Source: Serpentinimonas raichei
GTDB lineage: Bacteria; Pseudomonadota; Gammaproteobacteria; Burkholderiales; Burkholderiaceae_C
DNA length: 64,000 nucleotides
NCBI RefSeq assembly: GCF_000828895.1
Contig: NZ_AP014568.1
Span: 1,929,858-1,993,857 of the forward strand
Direction of reading: 5' to 3'
This document shows, piece after piece, positions 27,184-38,218 of the stretch. Every line of letters begins with the position of its first letter. The stretch's first letter is position 1. Position numbers and translations under genes: made by a program. The notes beneath the pieces are model-generated. The model was not told the origin of the DNA, made no database searches, and worked only from the letters and a program-made list of their open reading frames with translations.

Positions 27184-28136
27184 GCCTGCCCCCTGCCCTG
27201 CCGCCGGGCGTGCGCGTGTTCGAGCGCGGTTGGCTCTCGTCCAACTGCGTGTTGCTCGACGGCCTCGACGGCTCCAACGGCGGCGCGGCGCTGATCGACA
27301 GCGGCTACGCCAGCCACGCCGACCAGACCGTGGCCCTGCTGGAGCAGGCGCTGCCAGGCCGAGCGCTGCGGCACCTGCTCAACACCCATTTGCACAGCGA
27401 CCACTGTGGCGGCAACGCCGCCGTGCAGGCGCGCTTTCCCGGTGTGCAAACCTGGATTCCGCCGGGGCAGGCCGAGGCCGCCCGGGTCTGGGACGAAGAC
27501 GCCCTGAGCTTTCGCGCCACCGGCCAGCGCTGCCCACGCTTTGCTTTCGATGCGCTGCTGCACCCCGGCCATACGCTGGCGCTGGGCGGGCTTGAGTGGC
27601 AGTTGCACGCCGCCCCTGGGCACGACCCGCACGCGCTGCTGCTGTACCAGCCGCAGCAGCGGGTCTTGATCAGCGGCGACGCGCTGTGGCCGAACGGCTT
27701 TGGCGTGGTGTTCCCAGAGCTCGACGGCGAACCCGGCTTTGCCGAAGTGGCGGCCACGCTCGATTGCATCGAAGCGCTCAGCCCCCACTGGGTGATCCCC
27801 GGCCACGGCGCCGTGATCGCCGGTGCGGCGGCGGTGGCGCAGGCGCTGGCGCGCGCGCGCAGCCGGCTGGCGCAGTTTGCCAGCAGCCCCGAGCGGCACC
27901 GCGAGTACGCCATCAAGGTGCTGCTCAAGTTCCGGCTGCTCGAGTGGCAGCGCATCGGGCTGGCCGACTTTTTGGCTTGGGCCGAAGGCACGCCCTATTT
28001 GCTGCAGTTGCACCAGCGGCATGGCGCGGGGCAACCGCTGCGCGCTTGGGTGCAGCAGCGCATCGAGGCCTTGGTGCAAAGCCAAGCGGCGCGGCTGGAA
28101 CCCGGCCCCGGCGGCCCTTGGCTGCTCGACGCCTGA
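27180..28136 (+). CDS. Metallo-beta-lactamase-fold hydrolase
   Basis: This 318-residue protein has the metal site THLHSDHCGG (His70, His72, Asp74, His75), a further His in APGHDPHALL, the ISGDALW aspartate, and the last ligand in VIPGHG, so it is a complete two-metal MBL hydrolase. A C-terminal extension of about 100 residues follows, as in the LACTB2-like branch. The substrate is unknown; thioester or glyoxalase-type activity is typical of relatives. Its start overlaps the fadD stop (ATGA), so it may act in acyl-CoA metabolism. There is no signal peptide. Confidence 0.85.
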   Translation: MSLPPALPPGVRVFERGWLSSNCVLLDGLDGSNGGAALIDSGYASHADQTVALLEQALPGRALRHLLNTHLHSDHCGGNAAVQARFPGVQTWIPPGQAEAARVWDEDALSFRATGQRCPRFAFDALLHPGHTLALGGLEWQLHAAPGHDPHALLLYQPQQRVLISGDALWPNGFGVVFPELDGEPGFAEVAATLDCIEALSPHWVIPGHGAVIAGAAAVAQALARARSRLAQFASSPERHREYAIKVLLKFRLLEWQRIGLADFLAWAEGTPYLLQLHQRHGAGQPLRAWVQQRIEALVQSQAARLEPGPGGPWLLDA

Positions 28137-28291
28137 GGGGTTGCGGCTGCAAGCCGTGGCGCAGCGGCAAGCCGGTGCGCACGTCGATGCGATGCGCCGC
28201 CTGCAACAGCTGCATGCGCAGGGTGTGCCAATGCGCCATCATCTGCTGCTGGCTGGAGTCTTGGTTGATGGGCCTGCACGGCCGCCACTCC

Positions 28292-29212
28292 TTAAAGGCC
28301 CAGCATCAATCGCACGTTTTGAACCGCCGCACCGCTGGCGCCTTTGCCCAGATTGTCTAACCGCGCCACCAGCAGCGCTTGGCGCCGCGACTCGTTGCCA
28401 AACACGCGCAGTTCCATGCTATCACGGCCGGCCAGCGCCACGGCGTCGAGCTTGCCCTCGGGGTTCGGGCCCTGCACCGTCACCAGCGCGCTGCCCGCGT
28501 AGTGGGCGCGCAGCGCCTGCTCCAAGTCGGCGGCGCGCACCTGGCCCGGCAGCTGGTCGAGGTGCAGCGGCAGTTGCACCAGCATGCCTTGGGCAAAGTT
28601 GCCCACCGATGGCACAAACAGCGGCCGCCGCGTCAGGCCGGTGCAGGCCATGATTTCGGGCAAGTGCTTGTGCTCCAGACCAAGCGCGTAGAGCTCGAAA
28701 GCGGGAGCTTGGCCCGCCTCGTAGGCCTCGATCATCGGGCGCCCGCCGCCGCTGTAGCCGCTCACGCTGGGCAGGCACAGCGGGAAGTCGGGCGGCATCA
28801 GCCCGGCGTCGATCAAGGGCCGGATGAGCGCAATCGCCCCAGTGGCATAGCAGCCGGGGTTGCTCACGCGCTCGGCGCGCCGAATCGCCTCGGCCTGCCC
28901 TAGGCAGAGCTCGGCAAAGCCATAGACCCAGCCCGGTGCCACCCGGTGCGCGGTGGAGGCGTCGATCACCCGCGCAGCACGGCCGGTTTCGGCCTTGAGC
29001 GCATCGAGCATGGCCACCGATTCGCGCGCCGCATCGTCGTGCAGGCACAAAATCACCAGATCGGCCTGCGCCATCAGGGCGCGCTTGGCCTGCGCGTCTT
29101 TGCGCTGCTCGGGTGCGATGCTCAGCAGTTCGATGGCCGGCAGGTGCGCCAGCCGCTGGCGGATTTGCAAGCCGGTGGTACCGGCCTCGCCGTCAATGAA
29201 AAGCTTGGGCAT
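28292..29212 (-). CDS. argC: N-acetyl-gamma-glutamyl-phosphate reductase, type 2
   Basis: This 306-residue enzyme reduces N-acetylglutamyl phosphate with NADPH in arginine synthesis. It has the N-terminal segment [13 protein letters not shown] for NADP binding and catalytic Cys121 in [10 protein letters not shown]. The short length and the start [15 protein letters not shown] are typical of type 2 ArgC. A GGAG ribosome binding site lies 12 bases before the ATG. It converges with the MBL hydrolase gene; the 155 bases between them hold no evident gene. Confidence 0.95.
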   Translation of the reverse strand: MPKLFIDGEAGTTGLQIRQRLAHLPAIELLSIAPEQRKDAQAKRALMAQADLVILCLHDDAARESVAMLDALKAETGRAARVIDASTAHRVAPGWVYGFAELCLGQAEAIRRAERVSNPGCYATGAIALIRPLIDAGLMPPDFPLCLPSVSGYSGGGRPMIEAYEAGQAPAFELYALGLEHKHLPEIMACTGLTRRPLFVPSVGNFAQGMLVQLPLHLDQLPGQVRAADLEQALRAHYAGSALVTVQGPNPEGKLDAVALAGRDSMELRVFGNESRRQALLVARLDNLGKGASGAAVQNVRLMLGL

Positions 29213-29444
29213 GGGCGTTGAATCTCCAACTTGATCGATTGCCACTATTGTGCGCCAAAGAGGGTGCCCAGACCGCACGCCACTGGCCGCCCGTGCAGGG
29301 CAGCTGATCGCCGCACTCCAGGCCCAGCGGCTGCCAAACCGGTGCGCCGTCAGTTTCGCATCAGCTTGGGCGCGGGGCAGCGTGATAAAGTGCGGGCTTC
29401 GTGTGCCTGTGTGCGAGTCGCACCCAATTTAGAGAGCGCTTTTC

Positions 29445-30620
<1,176 letters not shown>

Positions 30621-30638
30621 GCAGACCAGGACCCCATC

Positions 30639-31532
30639 ATGAGCATTCTGATCAACCAAGACACCAAGGTCATCACCCAGGGCATCACGGGCAAAACCGG
30701 CCAGTTCCACACCGAGAAGTGCCAAGAATACGCCAATGGCAAAAACTGCTTCGTCGCCGGCGTCAACCCCAAAAAGGCCGGCGAGCGCATTTTCAACATC
30801 CCGATCTACGCCAGCGTCAAAGAAGCGGCCACGCAGACCGGAGCCACCGTGTCGGTGATCTACGTGCCGCCAGCCGGCGCCGCCGACGCGATCTGGGAAG
30901 CCGTGGAGGCCGACCTCGACCTAGCGATCTGCATCACCGAAGGCATTCCGGTGCGCGACATGCTGATGCTGCGCAACAAAATGAAAGCCAAGGTCGCCGC
31001 CGGCGGCAAGGAAACCCTGCTGCTGGGCCCCAACTGCCCGGGCCTGATCACGCCCGAAGAAATCAAGATCGGCATCATGCCCGGCCACATCCACCGCAAG
31101 GGCCGCATCGGCGTGGTGAGCCGCTCCGGCACCCTGACCTACGAGGCGGTGGCGCAACTGACCGAGATCGGCTTGGGCCAATCGTCGGCGGTGGGCATTG
31201 GGGGCGACCCGATCAACGGCCTCAAGCACATCGACGTGATGCGCCTGTTCAACGACGACCCCGACACCGACGCCGTGATCATGATCGGTGAGATCGGCGG
31301 CCCCGACGAGGCCGAGGCGGCGCTGTGGTGCAAGGCCAACATGAAAAAGCCGGTGGTGGGATTCATCGCCGGTGTCACCGCCCCAGCAGGCAAGCGCATG
31401 GGCCACGCCGGTGCCCTGATCGCCGGTGGTGCCGACACCGCCGACGCCAAGCTGGCCATCATGGAAGAATGCGGCTTCACCATCACGCGCAACCCCTCCG
31501 AAATGGCGCGCCTGCTCAAGCGCCTGCTCTGA
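30639..31532 (+). CDS. sucD: Succinyl-CoA synthetase (ADP-forming) alpha subunit
   Basis: This 297-residue subunit binds CoA and carries the phosphorylated active-site histidine. It has the N-terminal CoA-binding region TQGITGKTGQFHTEKC, the LLGPNCPGLITP segment, and the histidine motif GHAGALI near residue 250. The length is typical. It is co-transcribed with sucC and followed 52 bases later by an FHA-domain gene. Confidence 0.97.
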   Translation: MSILINQDTKVITQGITGKTGQFHTEKCQEYANGKNCFVAGVNPKKAGERIFNIPIYASVKEAATQTGATVSVIYVPPAGAADAIWEAVEADLDLAICITEGIPVRDMLMLRNKMKAKVAAGGKETLLLGPNCPGLITPEEIKIGIMPGHIHRKGRIGVVSRSGTLTYEAVAQLTEIGLGQSSAVGIGGDPINGLKHIDVMRLFNDDPDTDAVIMIGEIGGPDEAEAALWCKANMKKPVVGFIAGVTAPAGKRMGHAGALIAGGADTADAKLAIMEECGFTITRNPSEMARLLKRLL

Positions 31533-31584
31533 GCCTTCGAGGGTCGCAGCCCAGCCTCAGCAGCCTCTTGGCACCCTGCAGATC

Positions 31585-32235
31585 ATGCCTTCGCTGCTGA
31601 TCACGCTGGACGGTGCGGCTGCGCAGGAGGTGGGGCTGCTGCACCCGCGCACCACGCTGGGCCGGCGCACCTACAACGACATCGTGGTCGACCACTTGGC
31701 CGTCAGCGGTGAGCACGCCCTGTTCGTGCTGCACCCGGACGGCGTGGAGCTGATCGACCTGCACAGCACCAACGGCACCTACGTCAATGGTCGGTCCATC
31801 GATGCGCTGCGCATCGGGCCCGCCGACCTGATCGAAATCGGGCGCTGCCAAATCCGCTTGGTCGAGGGCGATCCGGTGGCGCAGCCCCTCCAGTCGGCTG
31901 CTGCCGAGGTCCGCCCAACGCCACCGACCGCCGCTCGCGCCCCTTCCGACGATGCGGCACCAGCCACTGGACCCATCGCGCGGGCGCGGCTGCGGCTGCT
32001 GGGCACCGCCGCCGCCGGCAAAGAAATGGCCCTGCTAAAACCCCATACCACCGTGGGCAAACCGGGGGTGGCCGTGGCCGCCATCGCGCGCAACGCCAGC
32101 GGCTACACCTTGGCCCGGGTGGAAGGGTCGGCGGTGCTGCTCAACGGCGCACCCGTGACCGAGGCCCCGGTGGCGCTGGCGCACCTGGACCAGATCGTGG
32201 TTGCGGGTATCGAATTGCAGTTTTTGCTGGACTAA
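31585..32235 (+). CDS. FHA domain protein
   Basis: This 216-residue protein has an N-terminal FHA phosphothreonine-binding domain (about residues 15-90) with the conserved HSTNGTYVNG motif and the GRR and SGEHAL segments. A Pro/Ala-rich linker (about 98-125) leads to a second domain (about 130-216) that resembles a degenerate FHA repeat (VGKPGVAVAAI, VLLNGAPV). There is no signal peptide. The partner is not evident; no Ser/Thr kinase lies nearby. It follows sucCD on the same strand. Confidence 0.82.
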   Translation: MPSLLITLDGAAAQEVGLLHPRTTLGRRTYNDIVVDHLAVSGEHALFVLHPDGVELIDLHSTNGTYVNGRSIDALRIGPADLIEIGRCQIRLVEGDPVAQPLQSAAAEVRPTPPTAARAPSDDAAPATGPIARARLRLLGTAAAGKEMALLKPHTTVGKPGVAVAAIARNASGYTLARVEGSAVLLNGAPVTEAPVALAHLDQIVVAGIELQFLLD

Positions 32236-32265
32236 AAAAACCAAGCCCGGGCGCTTTGGGCAAGC
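32234..32265 (-). terminator. Possible terminator after pyrF
   Basis: Read on the minus strand, a GC-rich imperfect hairpin (GCTTGCCC...GGGCTT) is followed by seven T residues next to the end of pyrF. The stem is short and several pairings are possible, so this is a weak call. Confidence 0.35.
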
Positions 32266-32272
32266 TCAGGCT

Positions 32273-33127
32273 TCAAGCGGGCGCGCCAAGGGGCCGTGCA
32301 GCCTGCAACAGCGCGCGCGTGCGCTCGGCTTCGCGCCGCGCCGCTTGGGCAAAGTCGGCACCGGCACTGGCGTATAAAATCGCGCGCGAGGAATTCACGG
32401 CAATCAGCGCCTCGGTCTGCTGCGCGCTACCACGCCAGCCGGCGCGCACGGTCGCGTTGGCGTCGCCTCCCTGCGCCCCCACGCCGGGTATGAGCAGCGG
32501 CAGGGTGGGGGCCAGGGCGCGCACGCGCTCGATCTCCTGCGGGTAGGTGGCGCCCACCACCAGCCCGAGCTGGCCGCTCAGGTTCCAAGGCCCCTGCGCC
32601 AGCCGGGCGATGTGCTCGTACAGCAGCGGCTGCCCCGGCACGCTGGCCAGGCGCTGGTTTTGCAGATCGTCGCCGCCGGGGTTGCTGGTGCGGCAGAGCA
32701 GAAAAACGCCCTTGCCGGGGTATTGCAGATAGGGCTGGATGGAGTCGAAGCCCATGAAGGGCGAGAGCGTGACCGCATCGGCCCCGTAGCGCTCGAAGGC
32801 TTCGCGCGCGTACTGCTCGGCGGTGCTGCCGATGTCGCCGCGCTTGGCGTCCAGAATGATGGGCACGTGTGGCGCTGCCACGCGGATGTGCGCCAGCAGG
32901 TGCTCGAGCTGGTCTTCGGCGCGGTGGGCAGCAAAGTAGGCGATCTGCGGCTTAAAGGCCAGCGCCAGATCGGCCGTGGCATCGACGATGGCGGCGCAAA
33001 AATCGTAAATGCGCGCCGGGTCGTTGCGCCAGGGGTGCGGGAAGCGCGCCGGGTCTGGGTCCAGGCCCACGCACAGCAGCGACTGGTGACGGCGCTCGGC
33101 CGCATGCAGCATCTCGACGAAGTTCAT
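32273..33127 (-). CDS. pyrF: Orotidine 5'-phosphate decarboxylase, type 2
   Basis: This 284-residue enzyme makes UMP from OMP in pyrimidine synthesis. It has the type 2 features: [14 protein letters not shown] near the N-terminus, the catalytic segment [15 protein letters not shown], and PGVGAQGGD near the phosphate-binding end. ATG 33127 is used; a TACAAT hexamer ends only 7 bases upstream and there is no Shine-Dalgarno sequence, so the mRNA may be leaderless. It is divergent from the glutamine amidotransferase gene, with only 40 bases between the two starts. Confidence 0.95.
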   Translation of the reverse strand: MNFVEMLHAAERRHQSLLCVGLDPDPARFPHPWRNDPARIYDFCAAIVDATADLALAFKPQIAYFAAHRAEDQLEHLLAHIRVAAPHVPIILDAKRGDIGSTAEQYAREAFERYGADAVTLSPFMGFDSIQPYLQYPGKGVFLLCRTSNPGGDDLQNQRLASVPGQPLLYEHIARLAQGPWNLSGQLGLVVGATYPQEIERVRALAPTLPLLIPGVGAQGGDANATVRAGWRGSAQQTEALIAVNSSRAILYASAGADFAQAARREAERTRALLQAARPLGAPA

Positions 33128-33134
33128 GGGCCCG

Positions 33135-33160
33135 ATTGTAGGCTGGGCATCTGCTACGCT
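33135..33160. promoter_or_regulatory. Overlapping divergent -10 boxes, pyrF and amidotransferase
   Basis: TACAAT on the minus strand (33135-33140) ends 7 nt before the pyrF ATG; TACGCT on the plus strand (33155-33160) ends 7 nt before the amidotransferase ATG. Only 14 bases separate the two hexamers, so RNA polymerase could not occupy both promoters at once. Neither gene has a Shine-Dalgarno site, which fits leaderless transcripts. The -35 regions are weak. Confidence 0.45.
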
Positions 33161-33167
33161 AGCGCCC

Positions 33168-33938
33168 ATGTGCCAACTGCTCGGACTCAACTGCGCCACC
33201 CCGACCGACGCCCAATTCAGCTTCAGCGGCCTGCGGCGCCGCGGCGGCGCCACCGACCACCACGGCGACGGCTGGGGCATCGCCTTTTTCGAGGGCAAGG
33301 GCCTGCGCCTGTTCGTGGATTGCGAGAGCGCGGCGCACTCGCCCATGGCCAACTTTTTGCGCCACTACCCGCTCAAGAGCACCCACATCATCGCCCATGT
33401 GCGCAAAGCCACCGAAGGCGCGGTGCGGCTCGAAAACACGCACCCTTTTTGCCGTGTGTTGTGGGGCCGCCACTGGGTTTTTGCGCACAACGGCGACCTG
33501 AAAAACTATCAGCCGCACCTGCACAGCCACTTTCATCCGGTGGGCGACACCGACAGCGAGCGCGCCTTTTGCTGGCTGCTGCAAGAGCTGGCCAAGTCGC
33601 ACGCCAGCCTGCCCAGCGTGGCCGAGCTCACGCTCACGCTGCGCGAGCTGCTGCCCCAGGTGCGCGCCCACGGCAGCTTCAACTTTTTGCTCTCTAATGG
33701 CGAGGCGCTGTGGGCGCACTGCAGCACCCAGTTGCACTACCTGGTGCGCCAGCACCCGTTTTCGCACGCCACCCTAATGGACGAGGACTGGACCGTGAAT
33801 TTTGCCGAAGTCAACCAGCCCGGCGACCGCGCCGCCGTCGTCGTCACCACGCCGCTGACGCGCGACGAGCGCTGGACCCCTTTCGCCGCCGGCGAGCTCA
33901 AGGTGTTTGTCGGCGGCTTGCCGCTGGCCGATGGGTGA
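33168..33938 (+). CDS. Class II glutamine amidotransferase, YafJ-like
   Basis: This 256-residue protein has an N-terminal nucleophile glutaminase domain; after Met removal Cys2 (MCQLLGLN) is the nucleophile. Other family marks are [22 protein letters not shown] and FAHNGDL. There is no synthase domain, so the acceptor is unknown, as for YafJ-type proteins in general. The start ATG 33168 is fixed by the need for Cys at position 2; the longer frame to 33126 would bury it. Confidence 0.9.
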   Translation: MCQLLGLNCATPTDAQFSFSGLRRRGGATDHHGDGWGIAFFEGKGLRLFVDCESAAHSPMANFLRHYPLKSTHIIAHVRKATEGAVRLENTHPFCRVLWGRHWVFAHNGDLKNYQPHLHSHFHPVGDTDSERAFCWLLQELAKSHASLPSVAELTLTLRELLPQVRAHGSFNFLLSNGEALWAHCSTQLHYLVRQHPFSHATLMDEDWTVNFAEVNQPGDRAAVVVTTPLTRDERWTPFAAGELKVFVGGLPLADG

Positions 33939-33949
33939 AGCACCCGCCC

Positions 33950-34909
33950 CTACCCCAGCGCACGCTCCAGCGCATCCACAAACAAGGCCGCCACGTCGCA
34001 GCCGGTCTGGTCGGTGATTTCCTGAAAGCAGGTCGGGCTGGTGACGTTGATTTCGGTCACGCAGTCGCCAATCACGTCCAAGCCCACCAGCAGCAAGCCG
34101 CGCGCGGCCAGCTTGGGGCCGATGGCGCGGGCGATGGCCCAATCGCGCTCGCTCAAGGGCTGCGCCACCCCCTTGCCACCGGCAGCCAGGTTGCCGCGCA
34201 CCTCGCCACCCTGCGGGATGCGCGCCAGGCAAAAAGGCACCGCCGCGCCGCCGATCAGCAGCACGCGCTTGTCGCCCTGCGCGATTTCGGGCAGGAAGCG
34301 CTGCACCATCATGGTGCACTGGCCGTGGCGGTTGAGCGTCTCGATGATCGCGCCCAAGTTCAGGCCATCGGGGCCGACGCGGAAAATCCCCATCCCACCC
34401 ATGCCGTCGAGCGGTTTGAGGATGATGTCTTGTTGCTCGGCGTGAAAGGCGCGGATGGCGGCGGCAGAGCGCGTGACCAGCGTGGGCGGGGCGAACTCGG
34501 CAAACTCCAGCAGCGCCAGCTTTTCCGGGTGCTCGCGCAGCGCCTGCGGCCGGTTGAACACCCGCGCCCCCTCGCGCTCGGCCTGCTGCAGCAGGTGCGT
34601 GGCGTAGAAGTATTCGCTATCGAAGGGCGGGTCGGTGCGCATCAGCACCGCGTCGAAGTCGCGCAGGGCGGTGTCGGCGCTGGCGCACACGCGGTACCAG
34701 TCGGTGGCGTGGCCGGTGAGCTCGACAAACTGCACCCGCGCCTGCACCGCCGCGCCGCTGCGCCAGTGTAGGTCGGCCGCCGTGCACACCGCCAGCGCGT
34801 GGCCACGGCGCTGGCATTCGCGCAGCATGGCAAAGGTGCTGTCTTTGTGGATTTTGAAGCCCGGCAGCGGATCGGCCACGAACAGCAGCCGCTGCGCTGG
34901 GGCGCTCAC
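33950..34909 (-). CDS. gshB: Glutathione synthetase
   Basis: This 319-residue ATP-grasp enzyme joins gamma-glutamylcysteine and glycine. It shows the family segments FVADPLPGFKIHKDSTFAML, LMRTDPPFDSEY, KPLDGMGGMGIFR (the glycine-rich loop) and GGEVRGNLAAGG. The length is normal. Its ATG overlaps the gshA stop by 4 bases, so the glutathione pathway is a single translationally coupled unit. Confidence 0.97.
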   Translation of the reverse strand: MSAPAQRLLFVADPLPGFKIHKDSTFAMLRECQRRGHALAVCTAADLHWRSGAAVQARVQFVELTGHATDWYRVCASADTALRDFDAVLMRTDPPFDSEYFYATHLLQQAEREGARVFNRPQALREHPEKLALLEFAEFAPPTLVTRSAAAIRAFHAEQQDIILKPLDGMGGMGIFRVGPDGLNLGAIIETLNRHGQCTMMVQRFLPEIAQGDKRVLLIGGAAVPFCLARIPQGGEVRGNLAAGGKGVAQPLSERDWAIARAIGPKLAARGLLLVGLDVIGDCVTEINVTSPTCFQEITDQTGCDVAALFVDALERALG

Positions 34910-36201
34910 ACAAACTCCTCGGCCAGCGGGTCGGTGGCTTCGAGCTCGTAGCTGGCCGCCAGCATTGCCAGTCGGGCGATCACGCCGTAGAGGTAGAAGC
35001 GATTGGGCACGCTGGCCCCCGGTTTGTGGCCCGGTTGCGGCTGCTGCGCCCCTTTCTCGAAGGCCAGCGGCGCAAAGCTGGAGCCGGGGGCGTTGAGGTT
35101 TTCATCCACGCCGCGATCGGCGTGCACGCGGTAAAAACCGCCCACCACGTAGCGATCCATCATATAGACCACCGGCTCGGCCACGGCATCGTTGATGCGC
35201 TCGTGCGTCAGCACCCCTTCCTGGATGATCACGTCCGAGACCGGCTGCCCGTCTTTGATGACGGCCATCTTGTTCTTGGTCTTGCGGTTGAGCTCGTTGA
35301 GGTCGGAGGCGTCGCGCACCGTCATCACGCCCATGCCGTAGGTGCCGTTGTCGGCCTTGACGATCACGAAGGGCTTTTCGCGGATGCCGTACTCTTTGAA
35401 CTTCTTTTTGATCTTTCCCAGCAGCGCATCCACATTGGTCTGCAAGCACTCCATCCCGGTGCCTTCGGCGAAGTTGACCTGACCGCAGTGGTTGAAGAGC
35501 GGGTTGATGAGCCACGGGTCCATGCCCAGCAGCTTGCCAAAGCGCTTGGCCACCCCTTCGTAGGCGGCAAAGTGCTGGCTTTTCTTGCGCACGTGCCAGC
35601 CCGCGTGCAGCGGCGGCAGCAGGTACTGCTCGTGCAAATCTTCCAAAATGCCGGGGACGCCGGCGCTTAGGTCGTTGTTGAGCAGCACCGTGCAGGGGTC
35701 GAAGTGCTTGAGCCCGACGCGCCGCCCCTGCCGCAGCAGCGGCTCGATGCGCACCTGCTCGCCGTTGGGCAAGTCGATGGTTACCGGCGACTTGAGCTCG
35801 GGGTTTAGCGAACCCAGCCGCACATTCAGGCCGGCTTGGTAAAAGATTTTCTGCAGCTGCGCCACGTTCATCAGGTAGAACATGTTGCGCGTGTGGTTCT
35901 CGGGCACCAGCAGCAGGTTTTTGGCTTCGGGGCAGATTTTTTCGATCGCCGCCATGGCCGCCTGCACCGCCAGCGGCAGCATTTCGGGCGTGAGGTTGTT
36001 CCAGCCGCCGGGGAACAGGTTGGTGTCCACCGGGGCCAGCTTAAAGCCCGCGTTGCGAATATCGACCGAGCTGTAAAACGGCGGCGTGTGCTCCATCCAT
36101 TCGAGCCGAAACCAGCGCTCGATGACGGGGGTGGATTCGAGCACGCGCTGCTCGAGTTCATTGATGGGGCCAGTCAGGGCCGTGACGAGATGTGGAACCA
36201 T
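34906..36201 (-). CDS. gshA: Glutamate-cysteine ligase, proteobacterial ATP-grasp-like type
   Basis: This 431-residue enzyme makes gamma-glutamylcysteine, the first step of glutathione synthesis. It belongs to the GshA type found in beta- and some gammaproteobacteria that is unrelated to the E. coli GshA; recognisable segments are FYSSVDIRNAGFKLAPVDTN, FPGGWNNL and FVIVKADNGTYGMGVMTV. It starts the gshA-gshB operon. A weak TAAAGT hexamer lies 6 bases before the ATG and no Shine-Dalgarno site is seen, again compatible with a leaderless transcript. Confidence 0.93.
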   Translation of the reverse strand: MVPHLVTALTGPINELEQRVLESTPVIERWFRLEWMEHTPPFYSSVDIRNAGFKLAPVDTNLFPGGWNNLTPEMLPLAVQAAMAAIEKICPEAKNLLLVPENHTRNMFYLMNVAQLQKIFYQAGLNVRLGSLNPELKSPVTIDLPNGEQVRIEPLLRQGRRVGLKHFDPCTVLLNNDLSAGVPGILEDLHEQYLLPPLHAGWHVRKKSQHFAAYEGVAKRFGKLLGMDPWLINPLFNHCGQVNFAEGTGMECLQTNVDALLGKIKKKFKEYGIREKPFVIVKADNGTYGMGVMTVRDASDLNELNRKTKNKMAVIKDGQPVSDVIIQEGVLTHERINDAVAEPVVYMMDRYVVGGFYRVHADRGVDENLNAPGSSFAPLAFEKGAQQPQPGHKPGASVPNRFYLYGVIARLAMLAASYELEATDPLAEEFV

Positions 36202-36226
36202 GGCCCGACTTTAACCGAACCGGGTT

Positions 36227-38179
36227 TCAAAAACTCTCCCACTCGCCCTCGGCGTTGTCGGCTGGCTTGGCGCTGGCTTTGGCGCTGCTGCGGTTGGGCA
36301 GGGCCTTGGTTGCCGATGCCATCGGGGCCGCTTGGGATGGCGGTGCGGTGCGGGGTGCTGGTTGGGCCTTGGCGGCCGCCGACGCTGCAGCGGGCAGGGC
36401 CTTGGCTGAAGCGCTCGGGTGTGCCTGTGGCTTGGGCAGCGGAGCGCTTGCGGCGGGCCTGAAACCGTCTGAGCGGCGTGCGGCGGCAGGGGCATAGGGG
36501 CTGGAACGGGCTGGGGTCGCACCTTTGGCCACTGCAGCCGCAGCGGGTGGACGTGTGCGTGGCGCAAGGGCGCCTGCCGGCACCGCTGGATTGCTTTGCG
36601 CACCGGTGCGGAAGGTGCCGATGGCCTCGGCCAGCCGCGCCGCCTGCTCGCGCAGGCTCTCGGAGGCTGCTGCGCTTTGCTCGACCAGCGCCGCGTTTTG
36701 CTGCGTCATTTGGTCAAGCTGGTTCACCGCCACGTTGACCTGCCCAATGCCATCGCTTTGCTCGGCGGCGGCGGCCGTGATTTCGCCGATGATGTCGCTC
36801 ACGCGCTGCACGCTGCCCACGATCTCGTCCATGGTGGCGCCGGCCTCTTGCACCAAGCGGCTGCCGTTTTGCACCTTTTCTACGCTGGCCCCGATCAGGT
36901 CTTTGATCTCTTTGGCCGCTTGCGCGCTGCGCCCGGCCAGGCTGCGCACTTCGGTGGCCACCACCGCAAAGCCGCGCCCTTGCTCACCGGCGCGCGCCGC
37001 TTCCACCGCCGCATTGAGCGCCAAGATATTGGTCTGAAAGGCAATGCCGTCGATCACGCTGATGATGTCGCTGATGCGCTGGCTGCTGCTGCTGATGTCG
37101 TTCATGGTGTGCACCACCTGCCCCACCACGGCGCCGCCTTTTTGTGCCACTTGCGCCGCGCTGGCGGCCAACTGGTTGGCTTGGCGCGCCGAATCCGCTG
37201 TCTGCTTGACCGTGGCCGTGAGCTGCTCCATGCTGGAGGCGGTTTCTTCGAGGTTGCTGGCGGCTTGCTCGGTGCGCCGGCTCAAGTCTTGGTTGCCGTT
37301 GGCGATTTCTTCGGATGCGGTTCCAATGCTGTCGTTGGCCTGGCGCACTTTGCCAACGATGTCGAGCAAAGACACCTTCATGGCTGCCAATGCCCGCAAC
37401 AAATCGCCCAGCTCATCGGTGCGGTTGCTGGTTACGCTGCGCGTCAAATCCCCTTGGGCCACCGCTTGCGCCAACTCCACCGCTTGTTGAATCGGGGCGC
37501 CGATCGAGCGCCCGATGCGCCACGCCAACAGCACAGAAATGAGCAGAGCCGCCACAAAAAGCACCCCAACCAACAGGTACAGGGCTCGGAATTCGGCCTG
37601 AATCTGCGCCTGCAACGCCGCCATCGACGCCAACTCACCATCGACCAGCGCCTGCGTGACCTCCACGTAGCGGTTGGTGACGGGCAAAAACTGGCTCTCG
37701 ATCAGCGCCCGTGCGGCGGCATCGTCGCCGGCGGCCTTGAGCTGGTTGACGGCATCGCGGGCAGCCAGCCACTGCGTGCGCACTTCGCCCACCACGCCGG
37801 CGCGCTGCAGCGAGTCGGCGTCTCCCTCAGCCAGTGCCAAGAATTCCGTTTGGGTGGCGGTGGTGTCGCGCGAGGTTTGGGCCATGGCAGCGCGAAAAAA
37901 CTCGAGCACCTCGGTGCCCGGCGACACCGCCACCGCCAGCGAGCGTGCTGAATTTTGGCGTATGTGGGCCAGCCATTCACTGGCCAGCTCCAGCTTGCTG
38001 GCTTTGACCCGCATTTGCTGGCTCAAGTCACGCACCAGCTCTGCCTTCCAGACCGTGGCCGCCAACACCACCGCGAAAATCAGCAAAATACCGGCAAAGG
38101 CGCCATTCAGGCGCCTGCGGACAGTTCCCATCAGGCCCCGGCTTGAAGGTTGTGAATCGAATTTATCGCTGTTCATCAT
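36227..38179 (-). CDS. Methyl-accepting chemotaxis protein with C-terminal EWESF tether
   Basis: This 650-residue chemoreceptor has a membrane helix at about 25-47, a periplasmic four-helix-type ligand domain to about 200, a second membrane helix (about 203-224), HAMP, and a cytoplasmic signalling domain with the conserved hairpin tip ([20 protein letters not shown]). A Pro/Ala-rich linker of roughly 110 residues ends in the pentapeptide EWESF (646-650), which fits the xWxxF motif that docks CheR/CheB adaptation enzymes. It is the last gene of cheW-mcp-mcp. The ligand is unknown. ATG 38179 is directly followed by another ATG, either of which may serve. Confidence 0.93.
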   Translation of the reverse strand: MMNSDKFDSQPSSRGLMGTVRRRLNGAFAGILLIFAVVLAATVWKAELVRDLSQQMRVKASKLELASEWLAHIRQNSARSLAVAVSPGTEVLEFFRAAMAQTSRDTTATQTEFLALAEGDADSLQRAGVVGEVRTQWLAARDAVNQLKAAGDDAAARALIESQFLPVTNRYVEVTQALVDGELASMAALQAQIQAEFRALYLLVGVLFVAALLISVLLAWRIGRSIGAPIQQAVELAQAVAQGDLTRSVTSNRTDELGDLLRALAAMKVSLLDIVGKVRQANDSIGTASEEIANGNQDLSRRTEQAASNLEETASSMEQLTATVKQTADSARQANQLAASAAQVAQKGGAVVGQVVHTMNDISSSSQRISDIISVIDGIAFQTNILALNAAVEAARAGEQGRGFAVVATEVRSLAGRSAQAAKEIKDLIGASVEKVQNGSRLVQEAGATMDEIVGSVQRVSDIIGEITAAAAEQSDGIGQVNVAVNQLDQMTQQNAALVEQSAAASESLREQAARLAEAIGTFRTGAQSNPAVPAGALAPRTRPPAAAAVAKGATPARSSPYAPAAARRSDGFRPAASAPLPKPQAHPSASAKALPAAASAAAKAQPAPRTAPPSQAAPMASATKALPNRSSAKASAKPADNAEGEWESF

Positions 38180-38218
38180 AAAAATCCATTAAATATTTCA
38201 ATTCAAGGTCGAGCAAAT

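Noticed and set aside
29213-29444. tRNA gene upstream of sucC
   Set aside because: No cloverleaf or T-loop consensus can be drawn; the same holds for the other intergenic regions.
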